The notes under the pieces were generated by a model. The model was not told the DNA's origin. It ran no database searches and worked only from the letters and a program-made list of their open reading frames with translations. A stretch of 64,000 nt of DNA from Chitinimonas koreensis (GTDB lineage Bacteria; Pseudomonadota; Gammaproteobacteria; Burkholderiales; Chitinimonadaceae). The stretch is taken from the NCBI RefSeq assembly GCF_014353015.1, contig NZ_CP060704.1, positions 2,319,001 to 2,383,000 on the forward strand. The letters are read 5' to 3'. Position numbers and translations under genes: made by a program. The stretch's first letter is position 1. Each line of letters starts with the position of its first letter. Positions 47,401 to 56,727 of this stretch are shown one piece after another.

Positions 47401-49657
47401 TCAGCGCCAGCCAGCCGTCCAGGCTGCCGTCGAAGCCGTCCTGCGGCTGGCCGTAGAGCAGGTGCATCTGCTCGTCCCAGATGAAGCGGCCGACGTCGAA
47501 ATCGAGCTCCCATACGCCCAGGCCGCCGGCGCGCATCGCCAGTTGCAGCCGCTCGTGCAGGCGCTGGATGCGCTCCTCGGCCTCCTTGCGTTCGGTGACG
47601 TCGGTATGGGTGCCGATCATCCGACGCGGCTCGCCGTTCTCGCCGCCCTGGACCATCTTGCCCCGGCTCAGGATCCAGCGATAGCCGCCGTCGCGGGCGC
47701 GCATGCGGTGCTCGAGCAGGTAGACCGGCGCCTCGCCGTCGAAATAGCGCTGGATGATCGCCAGCGAGGGCGCCAGGTCGTCCGGATGCACCAGCCGCGC
47801 CCATTCCTCGACGCTGGTGCCGATCTCGTCGTCGGCGTAGCCGAGCATGGCCTTCCACTGGTGCGAGTAGAACACCGTGCCGGCTTCGATGTTCCAGTCC
47901 CACACGCCGTGGCCGGCGCCGTCGAGGGCGAACTGCCAGCGCGCCTCGCTCTCGCGCAGTGCCTGCTCGGCCGCCTTGCGCGCACTGATGTCGAGGATTG
48001 CGCCGGCCATGCGCACCGCCTTGCCCTGCCGGTCCCATTGCGCCTGGGCGCTGGTCTCGATCCAGAGGTAGTGGCCGTCGCGGTGGCGCAGCCGGTATTC
48101 CTCGCGGTACGGCCGGCGTTCCTCGCAGTGGGCGCGGTGCGTCTCGACGATGCGGTCGCGGTCGTCGGGGTGGATCTGCTGCGGCAGCCAGTGCGCGTGC
48201 ATCTCGATCGAGGCGGTCAGCTCCTCGGGCCGGTAGCCGAGGATTTCCTTGAAACGGTCCGACCAGTAGGCCTCGCCGGCGACGTCGTTCAGGTCCCAGA
48301 TGCCGGCGCGGCTGCCGCGCACGGCCAGGTCGAAGCGCTCCTCGCTGAGCTTGAGCGCGTGCTCGACCCGGCGCTGCGCGGTGACGTCGACGGCGACGCC
48401 GACCAGCCGCGTCAGAACGCCGTCGGCGTAGTGGAAGCGCCGGCTGGTGCCGGCCACCCAGCGCACCTCGCCGTCGGGCGGGATGATGCGGAAGTCGAAC
48501 TGGAAGAAGTCCTCGCCGGCCTCGAGCGAGCGGCGCCGCTGCTCGGCCCAGCGTTCGCGGTCGGCCGGGTGCATCAGTTCCGCGATCGCTTCGAGCGAAG
48601 GGTGGAAGCGGGCCGGGTCGACGCCGTAGATCTCGTACCAGCGCGCATTGCAATGGATCTCGCCGGTGGCCGCGTCGTAGTCCCAGATGCCCTGGCGGCT
48701 GGCCTCGGTCGCCAGCGCCAGGTGCTCGCGCTCGCGCCGCAGCGTGTCTTCGGCGTCCTTCAGCGCGCTGATGTCGACCAGCACGCCGCGCCACAGCACG
48801 CCGCCGTCGGCCTGGCGCTGCGGCTCGGCGCTGCTGTCGACCCAGCGCAGGCGGCCGCCGCACAGCAGGCGGTATTGCGCGTGATAGGGCTGCAGGCTGC
48901 GCGAGCGCTCGACGAACTGGTGGTCGATCCGGTCGCGGTCGTCGGGATGGATCAGCTCGCGGAATTCGGCGGCCAGCTGGGGGCTGGCCGGGTCGAGGCC
49001 GAACTGGGCGGCGCCGCGCTCGCTGGCGTAGAGGATGGTGCGGCGGCCGCTGACCGGCTCGACCTGCAGCTCGTAGACCAGGTGGGGCAGGAAGGCCAGC
49101 AGGCGGTCGAAGCGGGTGTGGGCCAGCGTCTCCAGCGGCGGGCCGGCCGCCAGCGCCAGCTGCGATTCGATCAGCTCGCGCGATTGCGCCAGCAGCCGGC
49201 GCTGCAGCGCCGGTACGCTGCCGGGCCGTTCGCCCTGCAGCGACAGCGTGCCGAAGGTCTCGCCGCCGGGCAGCCTGATCGGCAGGCCGTAGTAGCAGGC
49301 GCGGCCGCGCCGGGCCTGCGGGCCGTCGCGCCAGGCCGGCTCGGCCAGGTCGACGACCTCGAGTTCGGCCAGGCCGGCGAGCAGCGCGCCATCGCAGCAG
49401 CCGGGCTGCTGCGGCGCGATCAGCTCGCCGAAGTGCCAGGGCGGATCGCCCGGCGCGGCGACCGCCGCGATGCGCAGCGCATCCTCGATCGGCCCGATCA
49501 GCAGTACCGCGGCGGCGCCGCTGAGCGCGGCCAGGTCCTCGACGATGGCCTGCCAGCGGGCCGGCCAGTCGTGCGGCAGCGGCGGCACGGCTTCGATCGG
49601 CGGTTCGGGCGTGCGGGAAGCGGGTCGTTCGGGCGCGGGGAGCGGCTTGTCTGCCAC
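44435..49657 (-). CDS. Giant hybrid histidine kinase (GAF, five PAS, HisKA, HATPase, three REC, HPt)
   Basis: 1740 residues, cytoplasmic by sequence. Order: GAF-like N-terminus (to about 175), five PAS/PAC units (about 180-820, each with a WD.NV/WDYDAATGEI-type core), HisKA with FLAVMSHEIRTPMNTVLG, HATPase with LVNNAVKFTDRGE and GTGLGLAICRQLV, REC1 with LMDWRMPGMDG, a second REC whose Asp position reads ALLGARLADLDG, REC3 with VLMDVQMPRMDG, and an HPt with AHTVKSAADYLG. REC2 lacks the phosphoacceptor Asp and is likely non-phosphorylatable. Starts at a GTG six bases after a perfect AGGAGG. It is coupled to the diguanylate cyclase regulator, so the relay probably ends in c-di-GMP output. Signal unknown. 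Confidence 0.93.
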   Translation of the reverse strand: MADKPLPAPERPASRTPEPPIEAVPPLPHDWPARWQAIVEDLAALSGAAAVLLIGPIEDALRIAAVAAPGDPPWHFGELIAPQQPGCCDGALLAGLAELEVVDLAEPAWRDGPQARRGRACYYGLPIRLPGGETFGTLSLQGERPGSVPALQRRLLAQSRELIESQLALAAGPPLETLAHTRFDRLLAFLPHLVYELQVEPVSGRRTILYASERGAAQFGLDPASPQLAAEFRELIHPDDRDRIDHQFVERSRSLQPYHAQYRLLCGGRLRWVDSSAEPQRQADGGVLWRGVLVDISALKDAEDTLRREREHLALATEASRQGIWDYDAATGEIHCNARWYEIYGVDPARFHPSLEAIAELMHPADRERWAEQRRRSLEAGEDFFQFDFRIIPPDGEVRWVAGTSRRFHYADGVLTRLVGVAVDVTAQRRVEHALKLSEERFDLAVRGSRAGIWDLNDVAGEAYWSDRFKEILGYRPEELTASIEMHAHWLPQQIHPDDRDRIVETHRAHCEERRPYREEYRLRHRDGHYLWIETSAQAQWDRQGKAVRMAGAILDISARKAAEQALRESEARWQFALDGAGHGVWDWNIEAGTVFYSHQWKAMLGYADDEIGTSVEEWARLVHPDDLAPSLAIIQRYFDGEAPVYLLEHRMRARDGGYRWILSRGKMVQGGENGEPRRMIGTHTDVTERKEAEERIQRLHERLQLAMRAGGLGVWELDFDVGRFIWDEQMHLLYGQPQDGFDGSLDGWLALIHPDDAGRVLSDWGITVADTSMFESEFRILQPSGVQRHIRAQAQVHRYPDGRPQRALGINWDVTAERQAAAALTAAKEAAEAAERIKSEFLAVMSHEIRTPMNTVLGMARLALQTEVTPRQRNYLDKIDLSAKSLLALVNDLLDFSKIEAGKLEFEQIDYTLDGVLESVSAMTAMKAEEKGLEIIYDVGRDVPAQLLGDPLRLGQVLINLVNNAVKFTDRGEIVVRAALEQPAHEGTAILRFDVRDTGIGLDAAQFSRLFKPFSQATSQTSRHYGGTGLGLAICRQLVDLMGGRTWASSEPGLGSTFSFTLPVRLPAGPAGTLARRELRGVGGRRVLVVDDNASARDILLLMVRDFGMDAAAAASGPAALEAVRQAATRGRPFELVLMDWRMPGMDGLEAARLIRGDGVLPYVPAVLMVTAYARDDLLKRANSLGLNGVLIKPVTESVVFNTISDALDGAEAAAGAPPRRSRELMRLQGRRVLLADDDAARREALVAGLERVGVQVEQVGNAAELMARARLGGYDAALLGARLADLDGPAAVRALRRDPHLAALPVLGLDGPGESAWDDLADPAFGRAAFGRAALGRAVSGAPSPEAGDPAADAATAGAAAADIGLLYDALLQRLPRHAGLAALAGRHALVVDDNALNREVVTDFLLAAGMRVDTAAHGIEALARLEQDDYDIVLMDVQMPRMDGPTAARAIRREARWAALPIIALTAQAQAADRQACLAAGMNAHLTKPIDETVLYRTLLQHLPSLPPAAASFAPPPAEAEPLGPDLPELPGLDLPAALARLGGRRDRLLRLLQGFVRDFAAVPAQSRADRLADRLDLIELTAHTVKSAADYLGAYALSATAARLEALLRKGDGAAMAEAPADAALADFQAELEHVLAQLSGLLARASADTAQAALPLDRTLLLQRIDLAAPLVAQGDYAAQALLDELGARLAGSAPAALLETVCARFDEVELVAASTALQRLRTAIARIDQEEGQQ

Positions 49658-49978
49658 GGCTTTCCTCCTGGTCCGGGGTACGGTCGGCTGCGGGCCGCCG
49701 TGCTCTGGAGGAAGAATATATCGGGAATCCCGCTGCGAATCCCCCGGCTGGTGGATTCGCGGTCCGCGCCGTTGCGTCCGGCGCAGCGGCGATCGGCTTC
49801 AAGCCGGCCGGGGCGGCTGCCCTGGCAGGCGAAGCGAGGCTTCCTCGGGCGGCGAGGGGCGTGGGATGAAGTCAGGTGCAAGCGCGATCAGGCCGATGAT
49901 CCACTTGCCGTCAGCCACCGGCTTCGCCGCAGGCGAGCTGCCGGTCGCAACCATGCCCTGCCGAATCGTGGCGAGCGC

Positions 49979-50701
49979 TTACCCCGGGAAGGCGCGCGGC
50001 TTGTCGATCTCGCCGAGGAAGATTTGGCGGAGCTTGCCCGAGGCCTTGAGCCTGGCCGTCTCCGCATCGAAGCGGGCCTTGAGCTTACGGCCCTTGTCGT
50101 TGTCGGCGAAGGCGAAATAAAGCGGCTTGCTGATGCCGCTGGGGCGGATTTCGATGCGGTCCGCCAGCTTGAGCCTGGCAGCGGCCTGGCGCATGTCCTC
50201 CTCGTAGTCGAGCACCGCGTCGACCCGGCTGGACACCAGCATCTGCAGCATGCCGTCGAGGCTGCTCTTTTCCTCGTAATGCATCTTCACCTCGGGCGCG
50301 TACTGGTCGAAGCCGTAGCCGATCTGGGCCACCGTGCGCTGGCCGGCCAGCGTCGGCAGGCCTTTCCAGCCGGGGAAGGCGCCCTTGCGGACCGCCACGT
50401 CGAAGGCGTCGAGGTCGGTGGCGAGCTGGCTGAACAGCACGCCCTTGCGGTCGGCGCTCACCCCCGGCGTGACGTCGGCGGCCCGGCTCTCCACCAGCTG
50501 CACGCTGCGCTCGAACGGCGCCCAGCGCAGCTGGATGTCGTAATCCGGCTTGGGGAACACCGTGCGCAGCAGCGCCAGGTAGTAGCCCTTGCCGTTGGGC
50601 TGGGCGTAGCCGACGTATTCCTGGGTGACGAAGCGGACGGTTTCGGCGGCGCCGGCCGGCAGGGCGAGGCAGAGCGCGAGCAGGGCGGGACGGAGGCGCA
50701 T
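49979..50701 (-). CDS. Periplasmic solute-binding protein (family 3) upstream of the hybrid kinase
   Basis: 240 residues. Signal peptide MRLRPALLALCLALPAGA, then an SBP_bac_3-like domain (VRFVTQEYVGYAQPNGKGYY, FERSVQLVESRAADVTPGVS, SSRVDAVLDYEEDMRQ). It is on the same strand as the hybrid kinase 321 bp upstream of it and could present a ligand signal to it, though the kinase itself shows no periplasmic domain. No transporter genes are adjacent. It is only distantly similar to the tandem pair at 34-36 kb. Confidence 0.85.
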   Translation of the reverse strand: MRLRPALLALCLALPAGAAETVRFVTQEYVGYAQPNGKGYYLALLRTVFPKPDYDIQLRWAPFERSVQLVESRAADVTPGVSADRKGVLFSQLATDLDAFDVAVRKGAFPGWKGLPTLAGQRTVAQIGYGFDQYAPEVKMHYEEKSSLDGMLQMLVSSRVDAVLDYEEDMRQAAARLKLADRIEIRPSGISKPLYFAFADNDKGRKLKARFDAETARLKASGKLRQIFLGEIDKPRAFPG

Positions 50702-50914
50702 GGCGGGCTTTCGGACGGTGCGGCGTGGATCGGAGGCGGGGCGCCTGCCGCGGCGGCCTAGCGGCATTGCGGCGCGGGAGTACGTGGCGCGCCGTGCTCC
50801 TGCCTTTAAGGTGTAGCGAGGCGGGACGGGCTCGACAAGCTTATATTTTTGCCGCGGTTCGGCGCAGATCGCTGCGGCATCGCCGCGCTTGGCCGCGGCC
50901 GCCGCCCATGCGAA

Positions 50915-50940
50915 AGGCCGCCGGGCAAGCCCGGCGGCCT
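50915..50940 (-). terminator. Intrinsic terminator of the nuclease gene
   Basis: GGCCGCCGGGC pairs with GCCCGGCGGCC around a two-base loop; followed by TTTCG on the minus strand, 51 bp after the stop codon. Confidence 0.7.
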
Positions 50941-50991
50941 TGTTTGACCGGAGCCGGCGCGATGCCGGCATCCGTACTACGCGTCGTCCGA

Positions 50992-53160
50992 TCAGCGGTT
51001 GGCCGCGCCGCGCGTCGGCACGCGGGTCGTGGCCGACCAGGCGCCGCCGTCCGGCACGCGCGCCCAGCTGCGGTCGTACTCGATCCGGCCGTAGCCGTAC
51101 TGGTCGATCACCCGGCCCTGGGCGTCGAGCAGGCGGGCTTCGTCGCTGCCGTTGTTGAAGTAGTTGCTGCGCTCCAGCACCCAGTAGCCGCGGGCCGGGA
51201 TCATCGTGCCCTTGGCGATGTAGTAGGGCGCGCCGCCGCCGTTCGCGATGTCGTCGATGCTGGCGCCGCCGAGGTCGATCGCATTGGCGGTCGGGTTGTA
51301 CAGCTCGACCCACTCGCGGCCGTCGGTCGGCGCCGGCAAGACCTCGTTGATGCGCACGTCGCGCAGCGTGCCCAGCGGCGCGGCCGGCAGGTCGAGGCGG
51401 GCGACCTCGGGGTCGTGGTCGCTGATCTGGTCGGGGAACTCGGCGTTGATGTGCACCACCTCGTACTGCGGCGAGGCGGCGTTCCACAGCGCCGGGCTGA
51501 CCAGGATATGGTCGATGGCCTGGCTGTTGCCCTCGTACACATAGGTGTAGCGCTCGGACTCGGGCAGCAGCTGGTCGAGCCCCTTCATGCCGGCGGCGGT
51601 CAGCTGGCCGAGCGCGGCCGAGTAGGCGAAGTCGTTGAAGTCGCCCAGCGCCACCACCCGCGCCTGCGGATCGAGCGCCAGCGCATCGCGCACGAAGCGG
51701 CTCACTTCGCCGGCGATCGCGCCGCGCTGGGTCTCGGAGGCGCGTGCCGGCGGCTGGTAGCGGCCCCACAGCGGCTGGTCGCCGAGCTTGGAATTCCAGT
51801 GATTGGCGATCACCAGCAGCGTATTGCCGTTGAAGCTGAATTCGCCCACCAGCGGCTTGCGCGAGCTGGCGAAGGCGGCCGAGGTCGGGTTGATGCGCAC
51901 CGGGTTGTAGTTGAGCGCCAGCTTGCCGCCCTCGAGCCGCGCCACGGCCGCGGTGTCGAAGGCCGCGCCGGCGCGGTCGACGAAACCGACCCGGGCCGGG
52001 TTGAACAGGAAGGCCAGCCGGATGTTGCCGCCGGGCTGGCCGCCGTCCATGTTGTTGCTGGGATCGACCCAGCGCGCCTGGTAGGCCGGACCGCCGGCGG
52101 CGGTGATCGCGGCGGTCAGCTTGGCCAGCGTCTGGCCGGCGGCCACCGTGCCGTCGTCGGCCGGGCCGCTGTCGTCCTGGATCTCCATCAGCGCGACGAT
52201 GTCGGGCGAGCGCAGGTTGTTCACCACTGCGGCGCCGAGCGCGTTGAACTTGGTGGCGGCATCCTTGGCCGACAGGTTCTCGACGTTGAACGAGGCGACC
52301 GCCAGCTGGTTCTTGATCGGCGCGGTGGCGACCGTGCGGCTGGTCGCGCCGGCCTGCACCGCCAGCGCCTCGGTGGCGACGATGCGGTAGCCGAGCTTGT
52401 CGTAGTCGAGCACGCCGGCGACGCGGCTCACGCGGTCGCCGACCTTGACGGTCGGGATGCTCACGGTGCCGGTGCCGCCGGCCACCACCACCCGCTCGGG
52501 GTTGAAGTCGTTCTGGCGGATGGTGATGCCGCCGCGGCTGTTCATCAGGCCGGCGCCGGCCGGCACCACGGTGAATTCGCTGTAGGCGGTCGGCGAGGTG
52601 ACGCGCGCATCGGCGATCTCGACCCGCATGCCTTCGAGGCTTTCCCAGAAATCGAGGCCGTTGCCGGCGGCGTCGAAGGCGCTGCTGGCCTCGACGTCGA
52701 CCGGGCCGTCGGCGCGGAACAGCTGGGCCGGCGGCACGCGGCCGCCGGGGCCGATGCGCACGGCGGCCGGCAGCGCATTGCCGACCGAGGTGCGGGTCAC
52801 CGTCGGGTAGGTGATCTCGGTGATGGTCAGGCTGGCCGGTTCGGCATCGCCGTTGGGCGCGCGGGTGCGGTATTCGCTGACGGTGCCGGCCACGCTGACG
52901 CCGTCGCCGACCGCGACGGTCGGCTTGGCGTTGGTGTAGACGTAGATGCCTTCGGAAGTGGCCGGGTCGCCGTCGTCGGCCGGGTCCTGCATGTAGAAGC
53001 CCTTGGTCCGCAGCGCGGTGACCACGCCGGTGACTTGGCTGACGGCCTTGCCGTTGTAGGGCGAGACATGGGTCTTGCCCTGGATCTGGCGGATGGTCTC
53101 GGCGCCGGCCGGGAGGGCCAGCGCGGCGAGCAGGGCGAGGGTAAGGCGTGGGACGTGCAT
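50992..53160 (-). CDS. Secreted ExeM/NucH-type endonuclease with lamin-tail domain
   Basis: 722 residues. Signal peptide ending PAGAE; an OB-like N-terminal region (VSQVTGVVTALRTKGFYMQD) typical of extracellular nucleases; an endonuclease/exonuclease/phosphatase domain (about 295-600: VASFNVENL, ALMEIQDD, NHWNSKLGDQP, VALGDFNDF, ISDHDPEVA); and a C-terminal lamin-tail domain (VRINEVLPAPTDGREWVELYN). Such enzymes degrade extracellular DNA, useful for biofilm dispersal or phosphate scavenging. No C-terminal membrane anchor is seen. AGGAG eight bases before the ATG. Confidence 0.92.
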   Translation of the reverse strand: MHVPRLTLALLAALALPAGAETIRQIQGKTHVSPYNGKAVSQVTGVVTALRTKGFYMQDPADDGDPATSEGIYVYTNAKPTVAVGDGVSVAGTVSEYRTRAPNGDAEPASLTITEITYPTVTRTSVGNALPAAVRIGPGGRVPPAQLFRADGPVDVEASSAFDAAGNGLDFWESLEGMRVEIADARVTSPTAYSEFTVVPAGAGLMNSRGGITIRQNDFNPERVVVAGGTGTVSIPTVKVGDRVSRVAGVLDYDKLGYRIVATEALAVQAGATSRTVATAPIKNQLAVASFNVENLSAKDAATKFNALGAAVVNNLRSPDIVALMEIQDDSGPADDGTVAAGQTLAKLTAAITAAGGPAYQARWVDPSNNMDGGQPGGNIRLAFLFNPARVGFVDRAGAAFDTAAVARLEGGKLALNYNPVRINPTSAAFASSRKPLVGEFSFNGNTLLVIANHWNSKLGDQPLWGRYQPPARASETQRGAIAGEVSRFVRDALALDPQARVVALGDFNDFAYSAALGQLTAAGMKGLDQLLPESERYTYVYEGNSQAIDHILVSPALWNAASPQYEVVHINAEFPDQISDHDPEVARLDLPAAPLGTLRDVRINEVLPAPTDGREWVELYNPTANAIDLGGASIDDIANGGGAPYYIAKGTMIPARGYWVLERSNYFNNGSDEARLLDAQGRVIDQYGYGRIEYDRSWARVPDGGAWSATTRVPTRGAANR

Positions 53161-53537
53161 CTCGTAAGCTCCTTTGTATGTACAACTTTTATTAGGGAGC
53201 TGGATTGTGCCGATGTGGGCAACGGGATATATGACGTTGACGTGAAGTTTTCGAGATGCGTTGCGGGTGATGGTTGCCGTTGGCATCTGCACGCCGATAG
53301 TGCGGAGGGTGACCGGAGGCCGCCGTATCGCTCGAACGTTCGATGCGGCGTTCCGGCGGCGGTGCATCCCTTAGGTCGGAATTCATTCCGACAACGGCGT
53401 CGGTGCGGGCGCGGTCGGAATGAATTCCGACCTGCCGGGCGTTTGCGCGGCCATGTCGACCGGGCGAATGTCCGGCGGGGTCGCCCGGGCCGTTGCAAAG
53501 GCCGGCGCGCGGCCCCGCAGTCCGGCGCCGATGCCGC
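53161..53537. repeat. Intergenic region with family C palindrome
   Basis: No gene. At about 53372-53435 TAGGTCGGAATTCATTCCGA faces its inverted copy across about 20 bp; similar pairs occur at about 56214-56280 and a half-site at 9418. Confidence 0.75.
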
Positions 53538-56102
53538 TCAGAGCCGCAGCGTCTCCAGCAGGTCGGCCTCCAGCCGCACCATCGATTTCGAATCGGCCAG
53601 CGCGGCGCCGGAGATGGTGAAGGTGTCCTCGGCCCGTTCGCCCAGCGTCATGATCTTGGCCGAGTGGATCGCGATCGCATGGGCCGACAGTACCCGCGCG
53701 ATGCGCGACAAGAGGCCGGGCCGGTCGCCGGCGACCAGCGACAGGATGTGCAGCTTGTGCTTGTCGTCGGGCCGGATCAGCACCTGCGGCGGCAGCGGGA
53801 AGTGCTTGAGCACGCGGCTCAGCCGGCCGTTCAGCGGCGCCGGCAGCGGTTCGGCGCGCTCGATCATCTGCGCCAGCTCGTATTCGACGTAGCCGACCAG
53901 GTCGCGGTAGTCGATGTCGCGGCCGTCGGCGACGTGGACGTAGAAGCTGTCGAGCGCATAGCCCTTGAGGGTGGTGTAGATCTTGGCGTCGAAGATGCTG
54001 TAGCCGGCGCGCTCGAAGAAGGCGCAGATGCGGGCGAACAGGTCGGGCCGGTCGGCGCAGTAGACCAGCACCTGCAGCCCTTCGCCGCTCTCGGCCGGCC
54101 GCGCCCGCACCACCAGCTCGCCGCTGTCGAAGCGGCCCCACAGCACGCGGCCGTGCCAGGCGATCTCGGGTGCGTCGTGGCGCAGGAAGTAGACCGGGTC
54201 GAGCGTCTTCCAGAACGGCCGGTGGGCGTCGTCGCGCAGGCCGTGGCGGCGCAGCATGCTCTCGGCCTCGTGGCGGCGCTCGTCGAGCGCGTCGTTGGCG
54301 TTCAGCGTCTCGCCGGTCAGGTAGCGCCGGGTGGCGCGGAACAGGTCTTCCAGCAGCTTGGCCTTCCAGGCGTTCCACACCTTGGGGCTGGTGCCGCGGA
54401 TGTCGGCCACGGTGAGCAGGTAGAGCGCGTTCAGGTGGCGCTCGTCGCGCACGATCTGGGCGAAGTCGGCCACCGTGTCGGGGTCGTAGACGTCCTGCTT
54501 CTGCGCCACGCTGGACATGGTCAGGTGGTGCTCGACCAGCCAGGCCACCATGTCGGTGTCCTCCTTGGCCAGGCCGTGCGAGACGCAGAACTCGCGCGCG
54601 TCGACCTTGCCGAGCTGCGAATGGTCGCCGCCGCGGCCCTTGCCGATGTCGTGGAACAGGCCGGCCAGGTAGAGCACCTCGGGCCGTTCGAACGCCTCGA
54701 TCAGCTGCGAGCACAGCGGGTATTCGTGGTTGAAGGCCGGGGTGGCGAAGCGGCGCAGGTTGCGCAGCACCATCAGGATGTGTTCGTCGACGGTGTAGAC
54801 GTGGAACAGGTCGTGCTGCATGCGGCCGACGATCTTGCCGAAGGCCGGGATGTAGCGGCCCAGCACGCCGTACTGGTTCATCCGCCGCATCACCCGGGTG
54901 GTGCCCTGCGGCTGGCGCATGATCTGCATGAACAGCGCCTTGTTGACCGGGTCGCGCCGGAACGCCGCGTTGATGCGCGGCCGGGCGTGCCACAGCGCGC
55001 GCAGCGTGTCGGCGCCGATGGCGGTCAGCTCGGGGTGCTGCTGCAGCACCAGGAAGGTCTCGAGGATGGCCGAGGGGTTGTCCTCGTAGACCTCCGGGTG
55101 GGCGATCTCGAGCAGGGGGCCGCGCGCGACGAAGCGGTCGTTGATCGGCGTGATCTCGAGCTGTTTCTTGCCGTACAGCCGGCGGCGGAAGGCCTGGATT
55201 AACAGCGGCTGCAGCTGGGCGACGATGCGGGCCGACAGGTAGTAGACCGCCATCAGCTGCTCGCTGGCGCGGTTGGCGTCGGTGTCGGCGTAGCCGAAAC
55301 GCTTGGCCAGCGCGTTCTGGTAGTCGAACAGGATGCGGTCCTCGCGCCGGCCGGCGGTCAGGTGCAGCGCGATGCGGAAGGAGAACAGCATCTGCTCGGC
55401 GCGCTTGAGCTTGCGCATCTCCTGGCCGGTCAGCAGGCCGGCCTTGTGCAGGCCGTTCCAGTCGCCCGGCAGGCCGCAGGCGCGCGCCAGCCACAGGATC
55501 AGGTGCAGGTCGCGCAGGCCGCCCGGCGCCTCCTTCACGTTCGGCTCGAGCTTGTTGACCGAGCCCTGGTGGCGCTCGTGGCGCTGCTGCTGCTCCAGCA
55601 GCTTGGCCTCGAAGAAGGCGCGCGGATCGAGCCGGCGCGTCATCGCGGCCTCGAGCTCGGCATAGGCGGCGCCGCTGCCGGCCAGCAGGCGTGTCTCGAG
55701 CAGGGTGGTCTGCACCGTGATGTCGTGGGCGGCTTCGTCGATGCACTGCTGCACCGTGCGCACGCTGTGGCCGACGTCGAGGCCGAGATCCCACAAGAGG
55801 CCGATCAGCGATTCGACCTTGTCGAGCGTGGCCTGGCCGGTTTCGTCGGGCAGCAGGATCAGGAGGTCGATGTCGGAGCAGGGGAACAACTGGCCGCGGC
55901 CATAGCCGCCGACCGCCACCAGCGCCGCGTGCGGGTCGATGCCGAGCGCCTGCCAGCGTTCGGCCAGGAAGCGGTCGACCAGCTTGGCGCCGGCATCGAG
56001 CAGCGCGCCGGCCTGTTCCGGGTCGTGGTAGTCGTCGTACAGCGCCGCCCGCGCGCCTTGCAGCTCGCGGCGGAGATCGGGAATGGAAGCGGGAGCGTTC
56101 AT
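53538..56102 (-). CDS. glnD: [Protein-PII] uridylyltransferase / uridylyl-removing enzyme
   Basis: 854 residues, normal for GlnD. Nucleotidyltransferase motif GGYGRGQLFPCSDIDLL, the HD domain (LYLAGLFHDIGKGRGGDHSQ) and two C-terminal ACT domains (VLVYCADRPDLFARICAFFE; ILSLVAGDRPGLLSRIARVL). It senses glutamine and uridylylates or deuridylylates PII, setting nitrogen assimilation. It appears to be monocistronic, bounded by palindromic repeats on both sides. Confidence 0.97.
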   Translation of the reverse strand: MNAPASIPDLRRELQGARAALYDDYHDPEQAGALLDAGAKLVDRFLAERWQALGIDPHAALVAVGGYGRGQLFPCSDIDLLILLPDETGQATLDKVESLIGLLWDLGLDVGHSVRTVQQCIDEAAHDITVQTTLLETRLLAGSGAAYAELEAAMTRRLDPRAFFEAKLLEQQQRHERHQGSVNKLEPNVKEAPGGLRDLHLILWLARACGLPGDWNGLHKAGLLTGQEMRKLKRAEQMLFSFRIALHLTAGRREDRILFDYQNALAKRFGYADTDANRASEQLMAVYYLSARIVAQLQPLLIQAFRRRLYGKKQLEITPINDRFVARGPLLEIAHPEVYEDNPSAILETFLVLQQHPELTAIGADTLRALWHARPRINAAFRRDPVNKALFMQIMRQPQGTTRVMRRMNQYGVLGRYIPAFGKIVGRMQHDLFHVYTVDEHILMVLRNLRRFATPAFNHEYPLCSQLIEAFERPEVLYLAGLFHDIGKGRGGDHSQLGKVDAREFCVSHGLAKEDTDMVAWLVEHHLTMSSVAQKQDVYDPDTVADFAQIVRDERHLNALYLLTVADIRGTSPKVWNAWKAKLLEDLFRATRRYLTGETLNANDALDERRHEAESMLRRHGLRDDAHRPFWKTLDPVYFLRHDAPEIAWHGRVLWGRFDSGELVVRARPAESGEGLQVLVYCADRPDLFARICAFFERAGYSIFDAKIYTTLKGYALDSFYVHVADGRDIDYRDLVGYVEYELAQMIERAEPLPAPLNGRLSRVLKHFPLPPQVLIRPDDKHKLHILSLVAGDRPGLLSRIARVLSAHAIAIHSAKIMTLGERAEDTFTISGAALADSKSMVRLEADLLETLRL

Positions 56103-56213
56103 GGCGGCGGCGGGAGCGAGGGAAGCGCCTATCTTCGCCGCTTGCGGGGGAGAGGGAAGGGCGGTGTGCGGCAGTGCGGAACGAGGCCGCCCGCCGTTGC
56201 GCGCCGTTTACCG

Positions 56214-56280
56214 TGGGCCGGCGTTCGTTCCGGCGGCGATAGGGTCGAGCGGCGCCGTCGGAACGAATGCCGGCCTACCG
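56214..56280. repeat. Family C palindrome pair
   Basis: GGGCCGGCGTTCGTTCCGGC faces GTCGGAACGAATGCCGGCC, in the gap between the acetyltransferase and glnD. Confidence 0.75.
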
Positions 56281-56727
56281 GGGCGGCCGCGCCAGGCTCA
56301 CCAGCGCCAGCCCGTCGGCGGTGGCGAATTCGCGCGTCACGGCGAAACCGAGCGTGCGATAGAGCGCCAGCGCCGGTGCATTGGCCGCCGCGGTCGACAC
56401 GCCGACCGGCCGGCCGCCGGCCGCATCGATGGCGGCCTGGACCAGCTGGCGCGCGATGCCGCGCCGCTGCGCCGCCGGCGCGACCACCAGGCGGCAGACG
56501 TCGAGCGCATCGCCTTCCGTCACGTAGCCCAGCGCGCCGAGCAGCTCGCCGTCCTCGCGCCAGCCGATCACCGTCTCGCCGCAATCCATCAGCTCGGGCA
56601 GCGATTCCAGCAGCGGCGGCAGCCTGGGATAGCCGATCAGCTCGGCCTCCTGCCGGTAGGCGAGGCGCTGCAGCGCAAGCAGCTCGGCGGCGGCTAGCGC
56701 ATCGGCGAGTTCGAGGTCGATCAGCAT
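56275..56727 (-). CDS. GNAT family N-acetyltransferase
   Basis: 150 residues. Acetyl-CoA-binding motif A is clear (CRLVVAPAAQRRGIARQLVQA, with R-R-G-I-A), followed by the typical LYRTLGFAVTREF C-terminal strand-helix. Substrate unknown. The ATG of MLIDLEL is chosen because translation further upstream runs through REP sequence. Confidence 0.85.
   Translation of the reverse strand: MLIDLELADALAAAELLALQRLAYRQEAELIGYPRLPPLLESLPELMDCGETVIGWREDGELLGALGYVTEGDALDVCRLVVAPAAQRRGIARQLVQAAIDAAGGRPVGVSTAAANAPALALYRTLGFAVTREFATADGLALVSLARPPR

Noticed and set aside
45752..50761. 1669-codon plus-strand open frame opposite the hybrid kinase
   Set aside because: Antisense to a clear kinase with a ribosome site and domain order; composition is typical of GC-rich shadows.
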